Assembly: GCA_945882615.1 (NCBI GenBank)
Contig: CAMCWK010000009.1
Location: 1-64,000 of the forward strand
Reading direction: 5' to 3'
DNA length: 64,000 nucleotides
Source of the DNA: Rhizobium sp. Q54
GTDB lineage: Bacteria; Pseudomonadota; Alphaproteobacteria; Micropepsales; Micropepsaceae
The notes under the pieces were generated by a model. The model had not been told where the DNA came from. It saw only the letters and a program-made list of their open reading frames with translations, and made no database searches. Both the position numbers and the translations under genes were made by a program. Below, in pieces: positions 35,139 to 44,283 of this stretch (the stretch's first letter is position 1; every line of letters starts with the position of its first letter).

Positions 35139-37532
35139 TTAGCCGAGATCGGCGGGCTCGGGCGGCACATTGGCGCTGCGGTTGAGCGCTGCGGCATGGA
35201 AGGTGCCGGCGGACTTGGTCGCCGTTGCCCGGTCGCTGTCGCTGAGCTGGGTTTGCAGCACCGCGATGCGCGACTTGGATTCGGCGTCGCCCGAGGCGGC
35301 GGCGATGGAATACCACTTGTAGGCGTCCAGCAGGCTCTGGGGCACGCCGTCGCCGCGTTCATACAGGACCGCCAGGTTGAACTGGGAATCCGACAGGCCC
35401 AGCGCGGCGGCCTTGGCGAACCAGCGCGCCGCTTCGGCCATGTTCTTCTTGCCCGGCGCGCCGCTGGCGTGCGCAACGGCCAGATTGTGCATCGCCTTGC
35501 GGTTGCCCTGGTTGGCGGACCGTTCATACCATTGCGCCGCGCGGGCGCCATCGGCCGGAACACCCTGGCCGCGTTCATACATGGTGCCGAGCCGATACTG
35601 CGCCACCGCCTGACCCTTTTCCGATGCCTGGGTCAGGAAGCGCACGGCGTCGGGCAGGTTGATGGGCGAGCCGTTGGTGCCGTCCAGCGCCCGAAGGCCC
35701 AGGATGGTCAGGGCGACCGGATTGCCGGCATTGGCCATCTGGATGACGCGTTCGACGCCGGGGGCGCGCGCGCCTTGCGGCGCGTCGGGCACCCGATTGA
35801 CCGGCGCGTCGCGCACGTCGCGCTGCTGCATCGGCGGGGCGGCGTTCGGCGGGCCTTCCGGTTCGGAGCGCGCCGAGGTGAAGTCTTCGGCATTGCCCGG
35901 GGCATCGGCCTGGGGCGCGACCACGAACTGGGTGTCGTCGCTGCTGGGTGGTTCGGGCACCGAATAGGTCGGGCCGGTATCGCCAGCGGGGCGGGTGGCG
36001 GTCTGGTCCCCCGCAGGAGTGCCGCGCTGGGTCATCATCAGGCCGACGGCCAGCGCCAGCACGGTGATCAGCGCCAGGGCGGCGGGAATGATGTAGCGCG
36101 GGCGCGGCTTTTCTTCGCCTTCGGCAGCGGGGGCGCGGTTCCAGCGCAGGCCGGCAAAACGGCCGCGGCGTTCGGTTTCAGCCTGTTCCGAGGCGGCGCG
36201 GGCCGAGCGGCGGGCCTGGGTGAGGAAATTGTCAGCTTCCGGCGTTTCGAACGTGTCGGCGAATTCGGGGCTGAATTCCTGTGCCGGCGCGAAGGGATCG
36301 GGGGAGCCAGGTTCCGGGGGAATGTCAAAAGCAAAGCCGGGCGGCGCCTGGGGCGGCGCAAACGCGTCCTGATAGGGGGCTTCCGCAAAGGGCGGGGCTT
36401 CAAAGGCGCTGGGCGCGGGGGGCGGGGCTTCGAAGGCAGGCGGCTCCGGCGAGCGCAGCTTGGTGCGCATTTCGGCCACCAGATCGGTGTGATCCTTCTC
36501 CAGCGACTCCAGCCGGTGCGACAAGGCCTGCATCGAGGCGTCGAACTGGGCCTTGGGATCGTAATTCTCCAGCCGCTCGGCGATGCCGCTGACCGAATGT
36601 TCGATGGAATCCAGCCGACGCTCGAAGGCGGCGTCGGGCAGGCGCATTTCCAGCCGGGCGATGGAATCTTCCAGCCGGTTGATGGATTCCTCGGTCTGGC
36701 CAAAGCGGCGCTGGTTCTCGACCTGGTCGGTGGCGCGCTGGTTGGCGGACGCCTCGATCTTTTCCAGCGCATGGTCGAGGGCGTTGGTGTTGAACTGGGC
36801 GGTCTTTTCGGCCGCCGCCAGGCGCTGTTCGGCGGCTTCGGTGCGCACGATCAGCAACTTGTGATTGTCTTCGGCGTCCACCCGGCCCTGGCCGACGCGC
36901 GCCGCCAGCTGTTCCAGATTGCCGGTGAGCTGGGTGACCTGGTCGGCCGAATTGTTGGCGGTGGCGGTGATCTGGTCGGCCAGGCGCGACAGGCCCTGAT
37001 GCAGCGCCTTGACGGCTTCCTTGATGCCGGTGTCGGCGTTGCTGCGCTCCAGCCGTTCCAGCCGCTCGTTCAGCGCCATCACATTCAGGCCCAGCTGGTC
37101 GAAGGCCTGGGCCTGCTCGCGGGCGGAGATGTTGATCTCCTGGGCGGTGCGGGAAATGACGCGGTTGCTTTCGCTGTGGGTGCGCTCGCTGGAATCGATG
37201 CGGCGGCCCAGGCCCCGGAGCTGGTCCTCGATACGGCGCCAGGCGTCGTTTGATTCGTGCTCGCTGCGGTTGACCCGCGCCATCATGTCTTCGGTATCGC
37301 GCCGGCTGTTGGCGGATGGAGGCAGGCCCCAGCTGTCCAGGGGCGCCCCGGTCGGAGCCCGGTTCTCATAGGCCATGGGGGGGATTTCCTCCTCCATGCC
37401 TGAAAAACTGCGCAAAATGCGGCGGGTGAGCCATTCCCCGACCGATAGGCCCTCGCGCCGGGCAGCCGCACGGGCAGCTTCCCGCGCTTCTGGCGGGATA
37501 CCGGCAACATTCCAGGGAAGCTCTGCGCGCAT
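35139..37532 (-). CDS. PodJ-like polar localisation protein with SEL1 repeats
   Basis: A 797-residue bitopic membrane protein. The N-terminus (PWNVAGIPPEAREAARAAAR, then EGLSVGEWL) is shared by alphaproteobacterial PodJ-like proteins. A long coiled coil (~residues 75-370) and a Pro/Ala-rich linker follow, one transmembrane helix lies at about 478-498 (YIIPAALALITVLALAVGLM), and SEL1/TPR-like repeats (AQYRLGTMYERGQGVPAD pattern) fill about 590-780 in the periplasm. PodJ organises the old cell pole in Caulobacter; this protein has the same architecture but a shorter periplasmic end and no evident peptidoglycan-binding domain. Confidence 0.8.
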   Translation of the reverse strand: MRAELPWNVAGIPPEAREAARAAARREGLSVGEWLTRRILRSFSGMEEEIPPMAYENRAPTGAPLDSWGLPPSANSRRDTEDMMARVNRSEHESNDAWRRIEDQLRGLGRRIDSSERTHSESNRVISRTAQEINISAREQAQAFDQLGLNVMALNERLERLERSNADTGIKEAVKALHQGLSRLADQITATANNSADQVTQLTGNLEQLAARVGQGRVDAEDNHKLLIVRTEAAEQRLAAAEKTAQFNTNALDHALEKIEASANQRATDQVENQRRFGQTEESINRLEDSIARLEMRLPDAAFERRLDSIEHSVSGIAERLENYDPKAQFDASMQALSHRLESLEKDHTDLVAEMRTKLRSPEPPAFEAPPPAPSAFEAPPFAEAPYQDAFAPPQAPPGFAFDIPPEPGSPDPFAPAQEFSPEFADTFETPEADNFLTQARRSARAASEQAETERRGRFAGLRWNRAPAAEGEEKPRPRYIIPAALALITVLALAVGLMMTQRGTPAGDQTATRPAGDTGPTYSVPEPPSSDDTQFVVAPQADAPGNAEDFTSARSEPEGPPNAAPPMQQRDVRDAPVNRVPDAPQGARAPGVERVIQMANAGNPVALTILGLRALDGTNGSPINLPDAVRFLTQASEKGQAVAQYRLGTMYERGQGVPADGARAAQWYERSANQGNRKAMHNLAVAHASGAPGKKNMAEAARWFAKAAALGLSDSQFNLAVLYERGDGVPQSLLDAYKWYSIAAASGDAESKSRIAVLQTQLSDSDRATATKSAGTFHAAALNRSANVPPEPADLG

Positions 37533-37678
37533 TTCGACTCACTGGCACCACGCACCCGCTATAGAAGGTACCGGGGGCAAGATATAGTGTAAAGGAATGT
37601 TGACGATGCGAGCGGCGGGGGCGCCATTTCTGTGTTCAATCATACACAGATACTTGGACCTATACGCTTAACCGGGTG

Positions 37679-38335
37679 TTACCGGGCCCCGGTCGCACCG
37701 CGCAGGCGCAAGGGGTCTGGCGCGGGCGGCTGCGGCACGGCGCTCGCGGCGGCCGGGCTCTCAAATGGCGTGGCTGTGGTGGCCGGACCTTCCGGCTTGG
37801 GCGGCGGCAGTCCCAGATCGGTGGAGAAAAGCAGGGCGACATAGACCGTGTCGGCATTCACCGCGGCGCCCACCCCGGCATGATCATAGTTGGCAAAGGC
37901 CATATTCTCCCGGTGGGGCGTGCTTTTCATCCATTCGTCCAGGAAGCGCTTGGCGAAGTCGTTGACCACCACGCCCCCCTGCTTGGTGTAATGCTGCGCC
38001 GCAAGATTTTCGCCCAGCAAGCCCTGCCACATCGCATCCTGTTTCATCAGGATCGTGGCGCTGGTGGCGCCATCGGGCGCGGTATGGGCGAGATAGTTCT
38101 TGGCGGCCATGTCAGCGGCACGGGCGCGGGCGACCTGGGTCAGCGCCGGATCGATCGCCAGCTTCTTGGCCTTGGGGTCCAGTCTCTGACGCTGCTCTTC
38201 CACCAGGATGGCGATGCGCATTTCCAGTGCCGCCATCTGGGTCTTCGGATCGGGCGGCGGCGGAACTTTCGGCACGGTGGCGCAAGCGCCAAGCGCCAGC
38301 AAAGCCACAAAGAAAACAAGAGCGCGATTGAGCAT
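37679..38335 (-). CDS. CAP-domain (SCP-like) lipoprotein
   Basis: A 218-residue exported protein with a lipobox, LLALGACAT (Cys ~residue 18). The CAP fold is seen in ARARAADMAAKNYLAHTAPD, GENLAAQ and WMKSTPHRENMAFANYDHAGVG. CAP proteins of bacteria are periplasmic or surface proteins, mostly of unknown activity. The ATG overlaps the thiolase stop by one base, so it may be translated from the thiolase message. The C-terminal 40 residues are Pro/Ala-rich and probably disordered. Confidence 0.85.
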   Translation of the reverse strand: MLNRALVFFVALLALGACATVPKVPPPPDPKTQMAALEMRIAILVEEQRQRLDPKAKKLAIDPALTQVARARAADMAAKNYLAHTAPDGATSATILMKQDAMWQGLLGENLAAQHYTKQGGVVVNDFAKRFLDEWMKSTPHRENMAFANYDHAGVGAAVNADTVYVALLFSTDLGLPPPKPEGPATTATPFESPAAASAVPQPPAPDPLRLRGATGAR

Positions 38336-39543
38336 CAGGCGGGCAGAATCTCGAACAGGCCGGCCGCGCCCATGCCGCCGCCGATGCACATGGTCACCAC
38401 ACCATACTTGGCGCCGCGCCGCCGGCCTTCCAGCAGCAGATGGCCGGTCAGGCGCGCGCCCGTCATGCCATAGGGATGGCCGATGGAAATGGCGCCGCCG
38501 TTCACGTTGGTCTTTTCCGGGTCGAGCCCAAGCTTGTCCATGCAATAAAGCGTCTGGCTGGCAAAGGCTTCGTTCAGCTCCCACAGGTCGATGTCGCTGA
38601 CCTGCAAGCCGTGGCGTGACAGAAGACGCGGCACCGCGATCACCGGGCCGATGCCCATTTCGTCCGGCTCCACCCCCGCCACCGCGAAGCCGCGGAAGAT
38701 ACCCAGTGGCTTGATGCCCCTCTTCGCCGCCGCATCGCCGCTCATCACCACACAGGCGCTGGCGCCGTCGGCGAACTGCGAGGCGTTGCCGGCGGTGATG
38801 TACTTGCCCTGCGCCACCTGCTGGCCGCCGGCATGCACGGGCCTCAGCGCCGACAATCCTTCCAGCGTGGTGTCGGCGCGGTTGCATTCGTCGCGATCCA
38901 CCGTGACATCGACCATGCTTTCGGCGCCGCTGGCCTTGTCGATCTTTTTCATCTTGGTGGCGAGAGGGACGATCTCGTCGGCATATTTTCCGCTCGCCTG
39001 CGCGGCGGCCGTGCGCTGCTGGCTTTGCAGCGCATATTGGTCCTGACGCGCCCGGCCGATGCCATAGCGTTCGGCCACGATTTCGGCGGTCTCGATCATG
39101 GTCATCCACAGCGCCGGATGGGTCCCCAGCAGATGCTCTTCGGTGAAATTCTTCAGATTGATGCCGCCCATCTGCACCAGCGAGATGGATTCCACGCCCG
39201 CGCCGATCGCGACATCCGTGCCGTCGGTCATGATCTGCTGCGCGGCGCAGGCAATCGCATTCAGGCCGCTGGAACAATAGCGGTTGATGGTGACGCCGGC
39301 GGTGGTGACCGGACATTCCGCCCAAAGGGCGCTTTCGCGCGCGATATTGTTGCCGGTGGCGCCTTCGGGAAAGCCGCAGCCCATATAGACGTCTTCCACT
39401 TCGCCCGGCGCGATGCCAGCACGCGCAATGGCGTGCTTGACGGCATGGCCGCCCATCACCGCGCCATGGGTCTGGTTGAAGCCGCCGCGCACGGATTTGG
39501 CGAGGCCGGTTCGTGCGGTGGAAACGATGACTGCCTGTTTCAT
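38335..39543 (-). CDS. Acetyl-CoA C-acyltransferase (thiolase)
   Basis: A 402-residue thiolase. The acyl-accepting Cys is in [12 protein letters not shown] (~residue 90), NEAFA is present, the His is in [16 protein letters not shown] and the second Cys in [11 protein letters not shown]. It cleaves or forms 3-ketoacyl-CoA. The motifs fit FadA/PcaF-type enzymes; chain length cannot be told and no partner beta-oxidation genes are adjacent. The ATG at 39543 starts [17 protein letters not shown], the normal thiolase beginning. Confidence 0.93.
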   Translation of the reverse strand: MKQAVIVSTARTGLAKSVRGGFNQTHGAVMGGHAVKHAIARAGIAPGEVEDVYMGCGFPEGATGNNIARESALWAECPVTTAGVTINRYCSSGLNAIACAAQQIMTDGTDVAIGAGVESISLVQMGGINLKNFTEEHLLGTHPALWMTMIETAEIVAERYGIGRARQDQYALQSQQRTAAAQASGKYADEIVPLATKMKKIDKASGAESMVDVTVDRDECNRADTTLEGLSALRPVHAGGQQVAQGKYITAGNASQFADGASACVVMSGDAAAKRGIKPLGIFRGFAVAGVEPDEMGIGPVIAVPRLLSRHGLQVSDIDLWELNEAFASQTLYCMDKLGLDPEKTNVNGGAISIGHPYGMTGARLTGHLLLEGRRRGAKYGVVTMCIGGGMGAAGLFEILPA

Positions 39544-39595
39544 GGAAAAAGCGCCTTTGGTCTGTCGGGCTGACGCCCAGCGAAGCGGACCGAAC

Positions 39596-40141
39596 CTAGC
39601 GCTTCGCCCGTTTGGCTGCCAGTGTCGGGTAGCGCAGCGTGAAGGTGATGGCTCCGGCCAACGCCACGACGCTGACGGCGATACTGGCATAAAGCGGCAA
39701 TTCGGGGGCGAAGGTCACGGCGCCATCGGCGATGGCCATCATCGCGAAGGCGGCGACCCACACGCCCGATACAAGATAATTGACCTCGAGGAACAGGCTC
39801 TGCGGCCAGCCGGCCTCCTTGGGGTCCAGCCGCGCATAGTCCACCGAGAAGGGACGTTTCAGCACCAGCGGCACCGCCAGCAGAAGAAACAGCGACACGG
39901 CCGCGATAAAGCGCACGGCCGCCAGCGACAGGTTGGGATCCAGGAACCCGCGCACCAGAGCCAGCAGGCCGAACAGCACAAGACAGCCGATATCTAGCAG
40001 CCGCAGCGATGGGCTTTCGACGAAATCGCGGATGGTGACGACAAAAGCGGCGGCGAACGCCACCCACAGCGCCAGGTCGGCCGACAGGCGCGACAGCAGC
40101 GCAAACAGGATGAAGGGCGCGAAACCGACGATCAGGTTCAT
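39596..40141 (-). CDS. Predicted multi-spanning membrane protein of unknown function
   Basis: A 181-residue protein with about five hydrophobic segments and a basic C-terminus (AAKRAKR). I recognise no family; the arrangement faintly recalls septation or DUF-type inner-membrane proteins. It lies 52 bases upstream of the thiolase on the same strand and 34 bases downstream of a strong terminator, so it probably starts its own transcript. No catalytic motif is visible. Confidence 0.65.
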   Translation of the reverse strand: MNLIVGFAPFILFALLSRLSADLALWVAFAAAFVVTIRDFVESPSLRLLDIGCLVLFGLLALVRGFLDPNLSLAAVRFIAAVSLFLLLAVPLVLKRPFSVDYARLDPKEAGWPQSLFLEVNYLVSGVWVAAFAMMAIADGAVTFAPELPLYASIAVSVVALAGAITFTLRYPTLAAKRAKR

Positions 40142-40175
40142 GGGGAACTTATAAAAGAAAAGGCCAGATAAAGGA

Positions 40176-40207
40176 AAAGGCCGGCGCGCGAACGCGCACC
40201 GGCCTTT
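40176..40207 (-). terminator. Rho-independent-type terminator of the exported TPR gene
   Basis: AAAGGCCGG (40176-40184) pairs with CCGGCCTTT (40199-40207), with an inner GCGCG/CGCGC stem. On the minus strand the stem is followed by TTTTCC and TTTA. It lies 15 bases after the stop of the gene at 40223-41437. Confidence 0.75.
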
Positions 40208-40222
40208 ATCTGACGCCTCTTA

Positions 40223-41437
40223 TTACTGCGCGGCGGCGGTGGCCGGCGTGGCCTTGGCCTTGGCGTGATAGCTCCACAGGCGCAGCACGCGGGCCGATGC
40301 CGGGCTCGGCGCCTTGATGGCGTCGAAGGTGGCGGCGGCTTCGCTGGCCTTGCCCTGGGCGAGCTGGGACATGCCGATCACCATGTCGGCTTCGGTCGGA
40401 TCCTTGGCGCCGCCCTTGGTCTTTGCCAGATTCGCGGCCGCTTCGGCTTCGGCATACATGCCATAGCCATACAGCGCCTGGGCCAGCTTGACGTTATATT
40501 CGCCGCCCTGCTTGGGACCCGCCGCGATCTGTTCGGGGATGGACTTGCGGTCCGCGCCCATGCGCGCGTCCGGCGCCGGACCGCCCAGCTTCTGGGCTTG
40601 TTCGGCATCGCCATAGAAGCCCTGCTTGTTGGCGTTGGAGCCGACCAGCTGCATGTCGGTGGCCTGCATCGGCGCCTTGGTCGAGAACATCAGGCGGCCG
40701 AGATAGACATAGTCGATGTCGCGCATGCCCTTGACGCCCAGCGACACGCCCAGGAACTGCGCCCAGTCCTTGGGATCGTCATAGGTGGCGACCATCTGTT
40801 CCAGCGTCTGCTCGGCGGCGCCCTGGTTGTTCATCTGAACTTGCGCGCTCATGATGATTTCAAAGTCGCTGCGCTGGGGCAACTTGCCCGCGGCCTTGGC
40901 GGCGGCGATGTTTTTCTGCGCCAGTTCCATCGCGCCGGTAAAGTCCTTGCCCAGATACATGGCCTGGGCCGCCATCGCCAGGACGCTTTCATCCGGCGGC
41001 GGCGTGGTGGTCTGGATCAGCTTGGCGTACTTGGCCGCCTTGTCGTAATGCTTGGCGGTCAGTGCCAGCTGCAGGCCAGCGGTGTAGACCATGGGCTTTT
41101 CATCTTCGGGGATGATCGCCGGATCCATGTCGGCGGCGGCTTCGCCTTCGACAGTGGCGGCGGCCATGTCCTTGTTCTGCACGTTCAGGGACATGGCATA
41201 GCGGGTGATCTGCAGATCGTCATAAGGCGTGCGGCCGGACACCGCGCGCGCCTTGGTGATGGCGGCCAGGGCGGTGGGATAATCCTGTTTCTTGGAAGCC
41301 GTCTGCGCTTCGACCAGCGCCTTCTGGACAGCGACGGTCAACCGGGGCTTGGGGGCTGGCTTCTGGGCATAGGCGGCGCCCATGGCGCCGAACACGAAGA
41401 GCGCCGTCAGGGCGGCGCGAACCGATTTGCTGATCAT
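40223..41437 (-). CDS. Exported TPR-like protein of unknown function
   Basis: A 404-residue protein with a clear Sec signal (MISKSVRAALTALFVFGAMG, cleavage after AYAQ). The mature part is helical and repeat-rich, with degenerate TPR-like units (KALVEAQTASKKQDYPTALA, AQAMYLGKDFTGAMELAQKN and AQALYGYGMYAEAEAAANLA). Such periplasmic repeat proteins usually scaffold other proteins. The final residues are Ala/Thr-rich. A strong terminator follows, and it is divergent from an SDR gene across 221 bases. No specific family is recognised. Confidence 0.75.
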   Translation of the reverse strand: MISKSVRAALTALFVFGAMGAAYAQKPAPKPRLTVAVQKALVEAQTASKKQDYPTALAAITKARAVSGRTPYDDLQITRYAMSLNVQNKDMAAATVEGEAAADMDPAIIPEDEKPMVYTAGLQLALTAKHYDKAAKYAKLIQTTTPPPDESVLAMAAQAMYLGKDFTGAMELAQKNIAAAKAAGKLPQRSDFEIIMSAQVQMNNQGAAEQTLEQMVATYDDPKDWAQFLGVSLGVKGMRDIDYVYLGRLMFSTKAPMQATDMQLVGSNANKQGFYGDAEQAQKLGGPAPDARMGADRKSIPEQIAAGPKQGGEYNVKLAQALYGYGMYAEAEAAANLAKTKGGAKDPTEADMVIGMSQLAQGKASEAAATFDAIKAPSPASARVLRLWSYHAKAKATPATAAAQ

Positions 41438-41658
41438 TGAAAAGTCGTCCCTTTGTAACTGGCCGAAAACGGCCGAGAAGAAAGCCCCTGTTGACGTGCA
41501 GTATGAGCGTGTTTGCTACTTTACTGTGGCGATGTGCTGTTTCCAATAAGGCGGAACTTATGTTGCATCGCAGCAAATTCCGTCCGTTTGGCGCGGTGCT
41601 GTAATACCTTGTTTACCATGCGGTGTCAGCGTGTTCCCAAGGCTTGGGCACCGGCAAA

Positions 41659-42435
41659 ATGGCGCAGCATCTCTTTCGTCTGGACGGCAGGACCGCCTAT
41701 GTTTCGGGTGGCCGCGGTCATCTGGGCCGGGCCATGGTCCAGACCCTGTGCGAAGCGGGCGCCCATGTCATCCTCAATGGCCGTGACGATGCCGCGCTGG
41801 CCGCATTTGAGGCTGAGCTGAAACAGCAGAAATTCTCCGTCTCCCGCGCCGCTTTCGATGTCGCGGACGTGGGCGCCGCGCGCGCCTTCTTCGCCAGCCT
41901 CAAGCGCCTGGACATACTGGTCAACAATGCGGTGGCAATGCAGGTGAAAAGCTTTGCAAATCTGAGCGCCGAAGACTTCGCCGCCACTTATGCCAGCGCC
42001 GTCACCGCCGCCTTTGAAGCGGTGCGCGCCGCGCTGCCCGCGCTGAAAGCCGGCGTGGCGGCGGCAGGTGAAGCCAGCGTCATCAATATCGCATCCATGT
42101 ATGGCCAGGTTTCACCCGACCGCCGGCTGTATGACGACCCGGCGCAGCAAAGTCCTTTTCACTATGGGCCCGCCAAGGCGGGCCTGCTTCAGCTGACCCG
42201 CCATCTCGCCGGCGAGCTGGGTGCGCAAAACATCCGCGTCAATGCCCTGGTGCCCGGGCCCTTTCCCGCCAAGGCGGCACCCGACTTCGCGCAAGCCCTG
42301 GCCGCACGCACCATGCTGGGGCGACTGGGCCGGGCAGAGGAAATCGCCGGGCCTCTGCTGTTCCTGGCGTCACCGGCTTCCAGTTTCGTGACCGGGGCGG
42401 CCCTCAATGTCGATGGCGGCTGGACCGCCTGGTGA
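41659..42435 (+). CDS. SDR family oxidoreductase (gluconate 5-dehydrogenase-like)
   Basis: A 258-residue short-chain dehydrogenase. GGRGHLGRAM is the cofactor loop (normally TGxxxGIG, here SGGRGHLG), NNAV replaces NNAG, Ser is in NIASMYGQV, and the catalytic pair is YGPAK. The stretch MYGQVSPDRRLYDDPAQQSP, an extended loop before YGPAK, is typical of the gluconate dehydrogenase-like group in which a hydroxy sugar acid is oxidised. The ATG at 41659 begins MAQHLFRLDGRTAYVSGG. It lies 8 bases before the patatin gene and is probably in operon with it. Confidence 0.85.
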   Translation: MAQHLFRLDGRTAYVSGGRGHLGRAMVQTLCEAGAHVILNGRDDAALAAFEAELKQQKFSVSRAAFDVADVGAARAFFASLKRLDILVNNAVAMQVKSFANLSAEDFAATYASAVTAAFEAVRAALPALKAGVAAAGEASVINIASMYGQVSPDRRLYDDPAQQSPFHYGPAKAGLLQLTRHLAGELGAQNIRVNALVPGPFPAKAAPDFAQALAARTMLGRLGRAEEIAGPLLFLASPASSFVTGAALNVDGGWTAW

Positions 42436-42443
42436 GGTAAACC

Positions 42444-44282
42444 ATGCAGATGGCGTTCCTGTCGTCCTTCCGCATCGGTCAGCAAACCGTCTATCCCGAA
42501 GAGCTGCTTGAGCGGCTCAAGAGCTTTGCGCTGCTGGAGAATGTCGGTGATGGCGCGCTGCGCAATCTGCTGGCCGAAGCCAACTGGTTCGCGCTGCCCG
42601 GCGGCACCTTGCTGGAGCGCGACGGCGAGAACAATGCGGCCCTTTTCCTGGTTATTACCGGCAGCCTGGGCGTATTCGTCTGCGACGAGCAGGGCCAGCG
42701 CCAAATGGTGGCGCTTGTCCCGGCGGGCGAGACGGTGGGCGAAATGTCCCTGATCCAGCCCAGCGGGGATCATTCCGCCCAACTGGTGGCGCTGCGCGAC
42801 ACCGAACTGCTGCGCATCAGCCCCGATGGTTTCGAAGCATTGGTGGGCCGTCATCCCCGCGTGATGATGAATCTGATGCAGATGCTGGTGAAGCGTCTGA
42901 AGGATGCCAACCGCGGCCGCGACAAGCCCCGGCCCAAGACATTCGCCATCGTGCCGCTGCAGGAAGGCCTGGCCGAAGCCCCCATCGCCCACCGCCTGGC
43001 CCAGGCGCTGGGCAAGATGGGCAGCCGCGCGGCGGTGCTGGATATTGCGGCGTCCGAACAGACGGCGGAATGGTTCAACACCTTCGAAGCCACCCATGAC
43101 GTGGTGTTCTATCGCGGCGATGCGCCGGAAAGCTCCTGGACCAACCAATGTCTTCGCCAGGCCGACCGCATTTTTCTCCTGGCGCGCGCCGACCGCGCGC
43201 TGCCGCTGGCGCCGCTTGACCTGCCGGCCTTCAAGGCGCGCGCCTCGGGCCTGCCGGAACTGTTGCTGCTGCATCCCGATGGCGCCTCCGCCGTGCTGCC
43301 CGAGCATTTCTCCACCCGCAGCGGGCTTTTTTCCAACCACCACCATTTGCGTGCGGGCCATCCCGGCGATATTGCGCGGGTGGCGCGCTTCATCGCCGGG
43401 CGCGCGGTTGGGCTGGTGCTGGCCGGCGGCGGCGCGCGGGGCTTTGCCCATATCGGCATCATCCGGGCCCTCAAAGAGGCTGGCGTGCCGTTCGATCAGC
43501 TGGGCGGCACCTCCATGGGCGCGATCATCGCCGCGGGGCTGGCGCATGAATGGGGGCTGGAGGAATTGCGCGAGCGCATGCGCGCGGTGTTCGTCAGCGA
43601 CAATCCCCTGTCGGACTTTACCCTGCCGCTAATCGCGCTGGTGCGAGGCAAAAAAGTTTCGGCCAAGCTGCGCGAGCATTTCGGCGAGATCTGTATCGAG
43701 GAATTGCCGCTGCCTTTTTTCGCGGTGTCGTCGGATCTCACCGCGGGGCGCATCCATATCCACCGCGAGGGCGTGCTGTGGCGGGCCTTGCGCGCCAGCG
43801 TGGCGCTGCCTGGCATCCTGCCGCCCGTCACCCATCACGGCCATCTGCTGGTGGATGGCGGGGTGATGAACAACCTGCCGGTGGATGTGATGCGCGAACA
43901 GGCCATGGATGCCGGTCCCATCATCGCCTGCGACGTCACCGGCGAGGTGGACCTGCAGGCGCAGGATGCGCGCTATGGCGAGCGCCCCTGGTGGTGGCTT
44001 CTGGGTCAGCGGATGCAGGGCAATCCCAGCATCGTTTCCATCCTGATGCGCTCGGGCACCGTCGGATCGGAAGCCCAGCGCCGGGTGGTGCGCGAGCAAT
44101 GCGACTTCCTGATCGAGCCGCCCATGCCCGACATCGGACTGCGCGAATGGAAGAAATTCGACCAGGCCATCCAGGAAGGCTATGACGCGGCTCGCGCCTG
44201 CATCGACAAGAACGGCATTCCGCTGACGCATGTCATGAGCGAAGGTCCGGGCATGCCCCTGCCGCACACGGTGGTTTCCTAG
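42444..44282 (+). CDS. Patatin-like phospholipase with cyclic-nucleotide-binding domain (NTE-like)
   Basis: A 612-residue protein resembling a bacterial neuropathy-target-esterase/RssA relative. Residues ~20-150 form a cNMP-binding beta-barrel (GENNAALFLVITGSLGVFV, PAGETVGEMSLIQPSGDHSA). A middle region (~165-310) resembles an ATPase-like Rossmann domain without a Walker A. Residues ~320-500 form the patatin domain: oxyanion loop AGGGARGFAHIG, nucleophile Ser in GGTSMGAIIA, and Asp in DGGVMNNLPVD. Such enzymes deacylate (lyso)phospholipids. No signal peptide is seen. The ligand site lacks an evident RTA motif, so nucleotide binding is uncertain. Confidence 0.88.
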   Translation: MQMAFLSSFRIGQQTVYPEELLERLKSFALLENVGDGALRNLLAEANWFALPGGTLLERDGENNAALFLVITGSLGVFVCDEQGQRQMVALVPAGETVGEMSLIQPSGDHSAQLVALRDTELLRISPDGFEALVGRHPRVMMNLMQMLVKRLKDANRGRDKPRPKTFAIVPLQEGLAEAPIAHRLAQALGKMGSRAAVLDIAASEQTAEWFNTFEATHDVVFYRGDAPESSWTNQCLRQADRIFLLARADRALPLAPLDLPAFKARASGLPELLLLHPDGASAVLPEHFSTRSGLFSNHHHLRAGHPGDIARVARFIAGRAVGLVLAGGGARGFAHIGIIRALKEAGVPFDQLGGTSMGAIIAAGLAHEWGLEELRERMRAVFVSDNPLSDFTLPLIALVRGKKVSAKLREHFGEICIEELPLPFFAVSSDLTAGRIHIHREGVLWRALRASVALPGILPPVTHHGHLLVDGGVMNNLPVDVMREQAMDAGPIIACDVTGEVDLQAQDARYGERPWWWLLGQRMQGNPSIVSILMRSGTVGSEAQRRVVREQCDFLIEPPMPDIGLREWKKFDQAIQEGYDAARACIDKNGIPLTHVMSEGPGMPLPHTVVS

Positions 44283-44283
44283 C

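Noticed and set aside
35136-37253. Plus-strand open frame of 705 codons, Gly/Arg rich
   Set aside because: Antisense to the PodJ-like gene, which has coherent coiled-coil, membrane and SEL1 regions.
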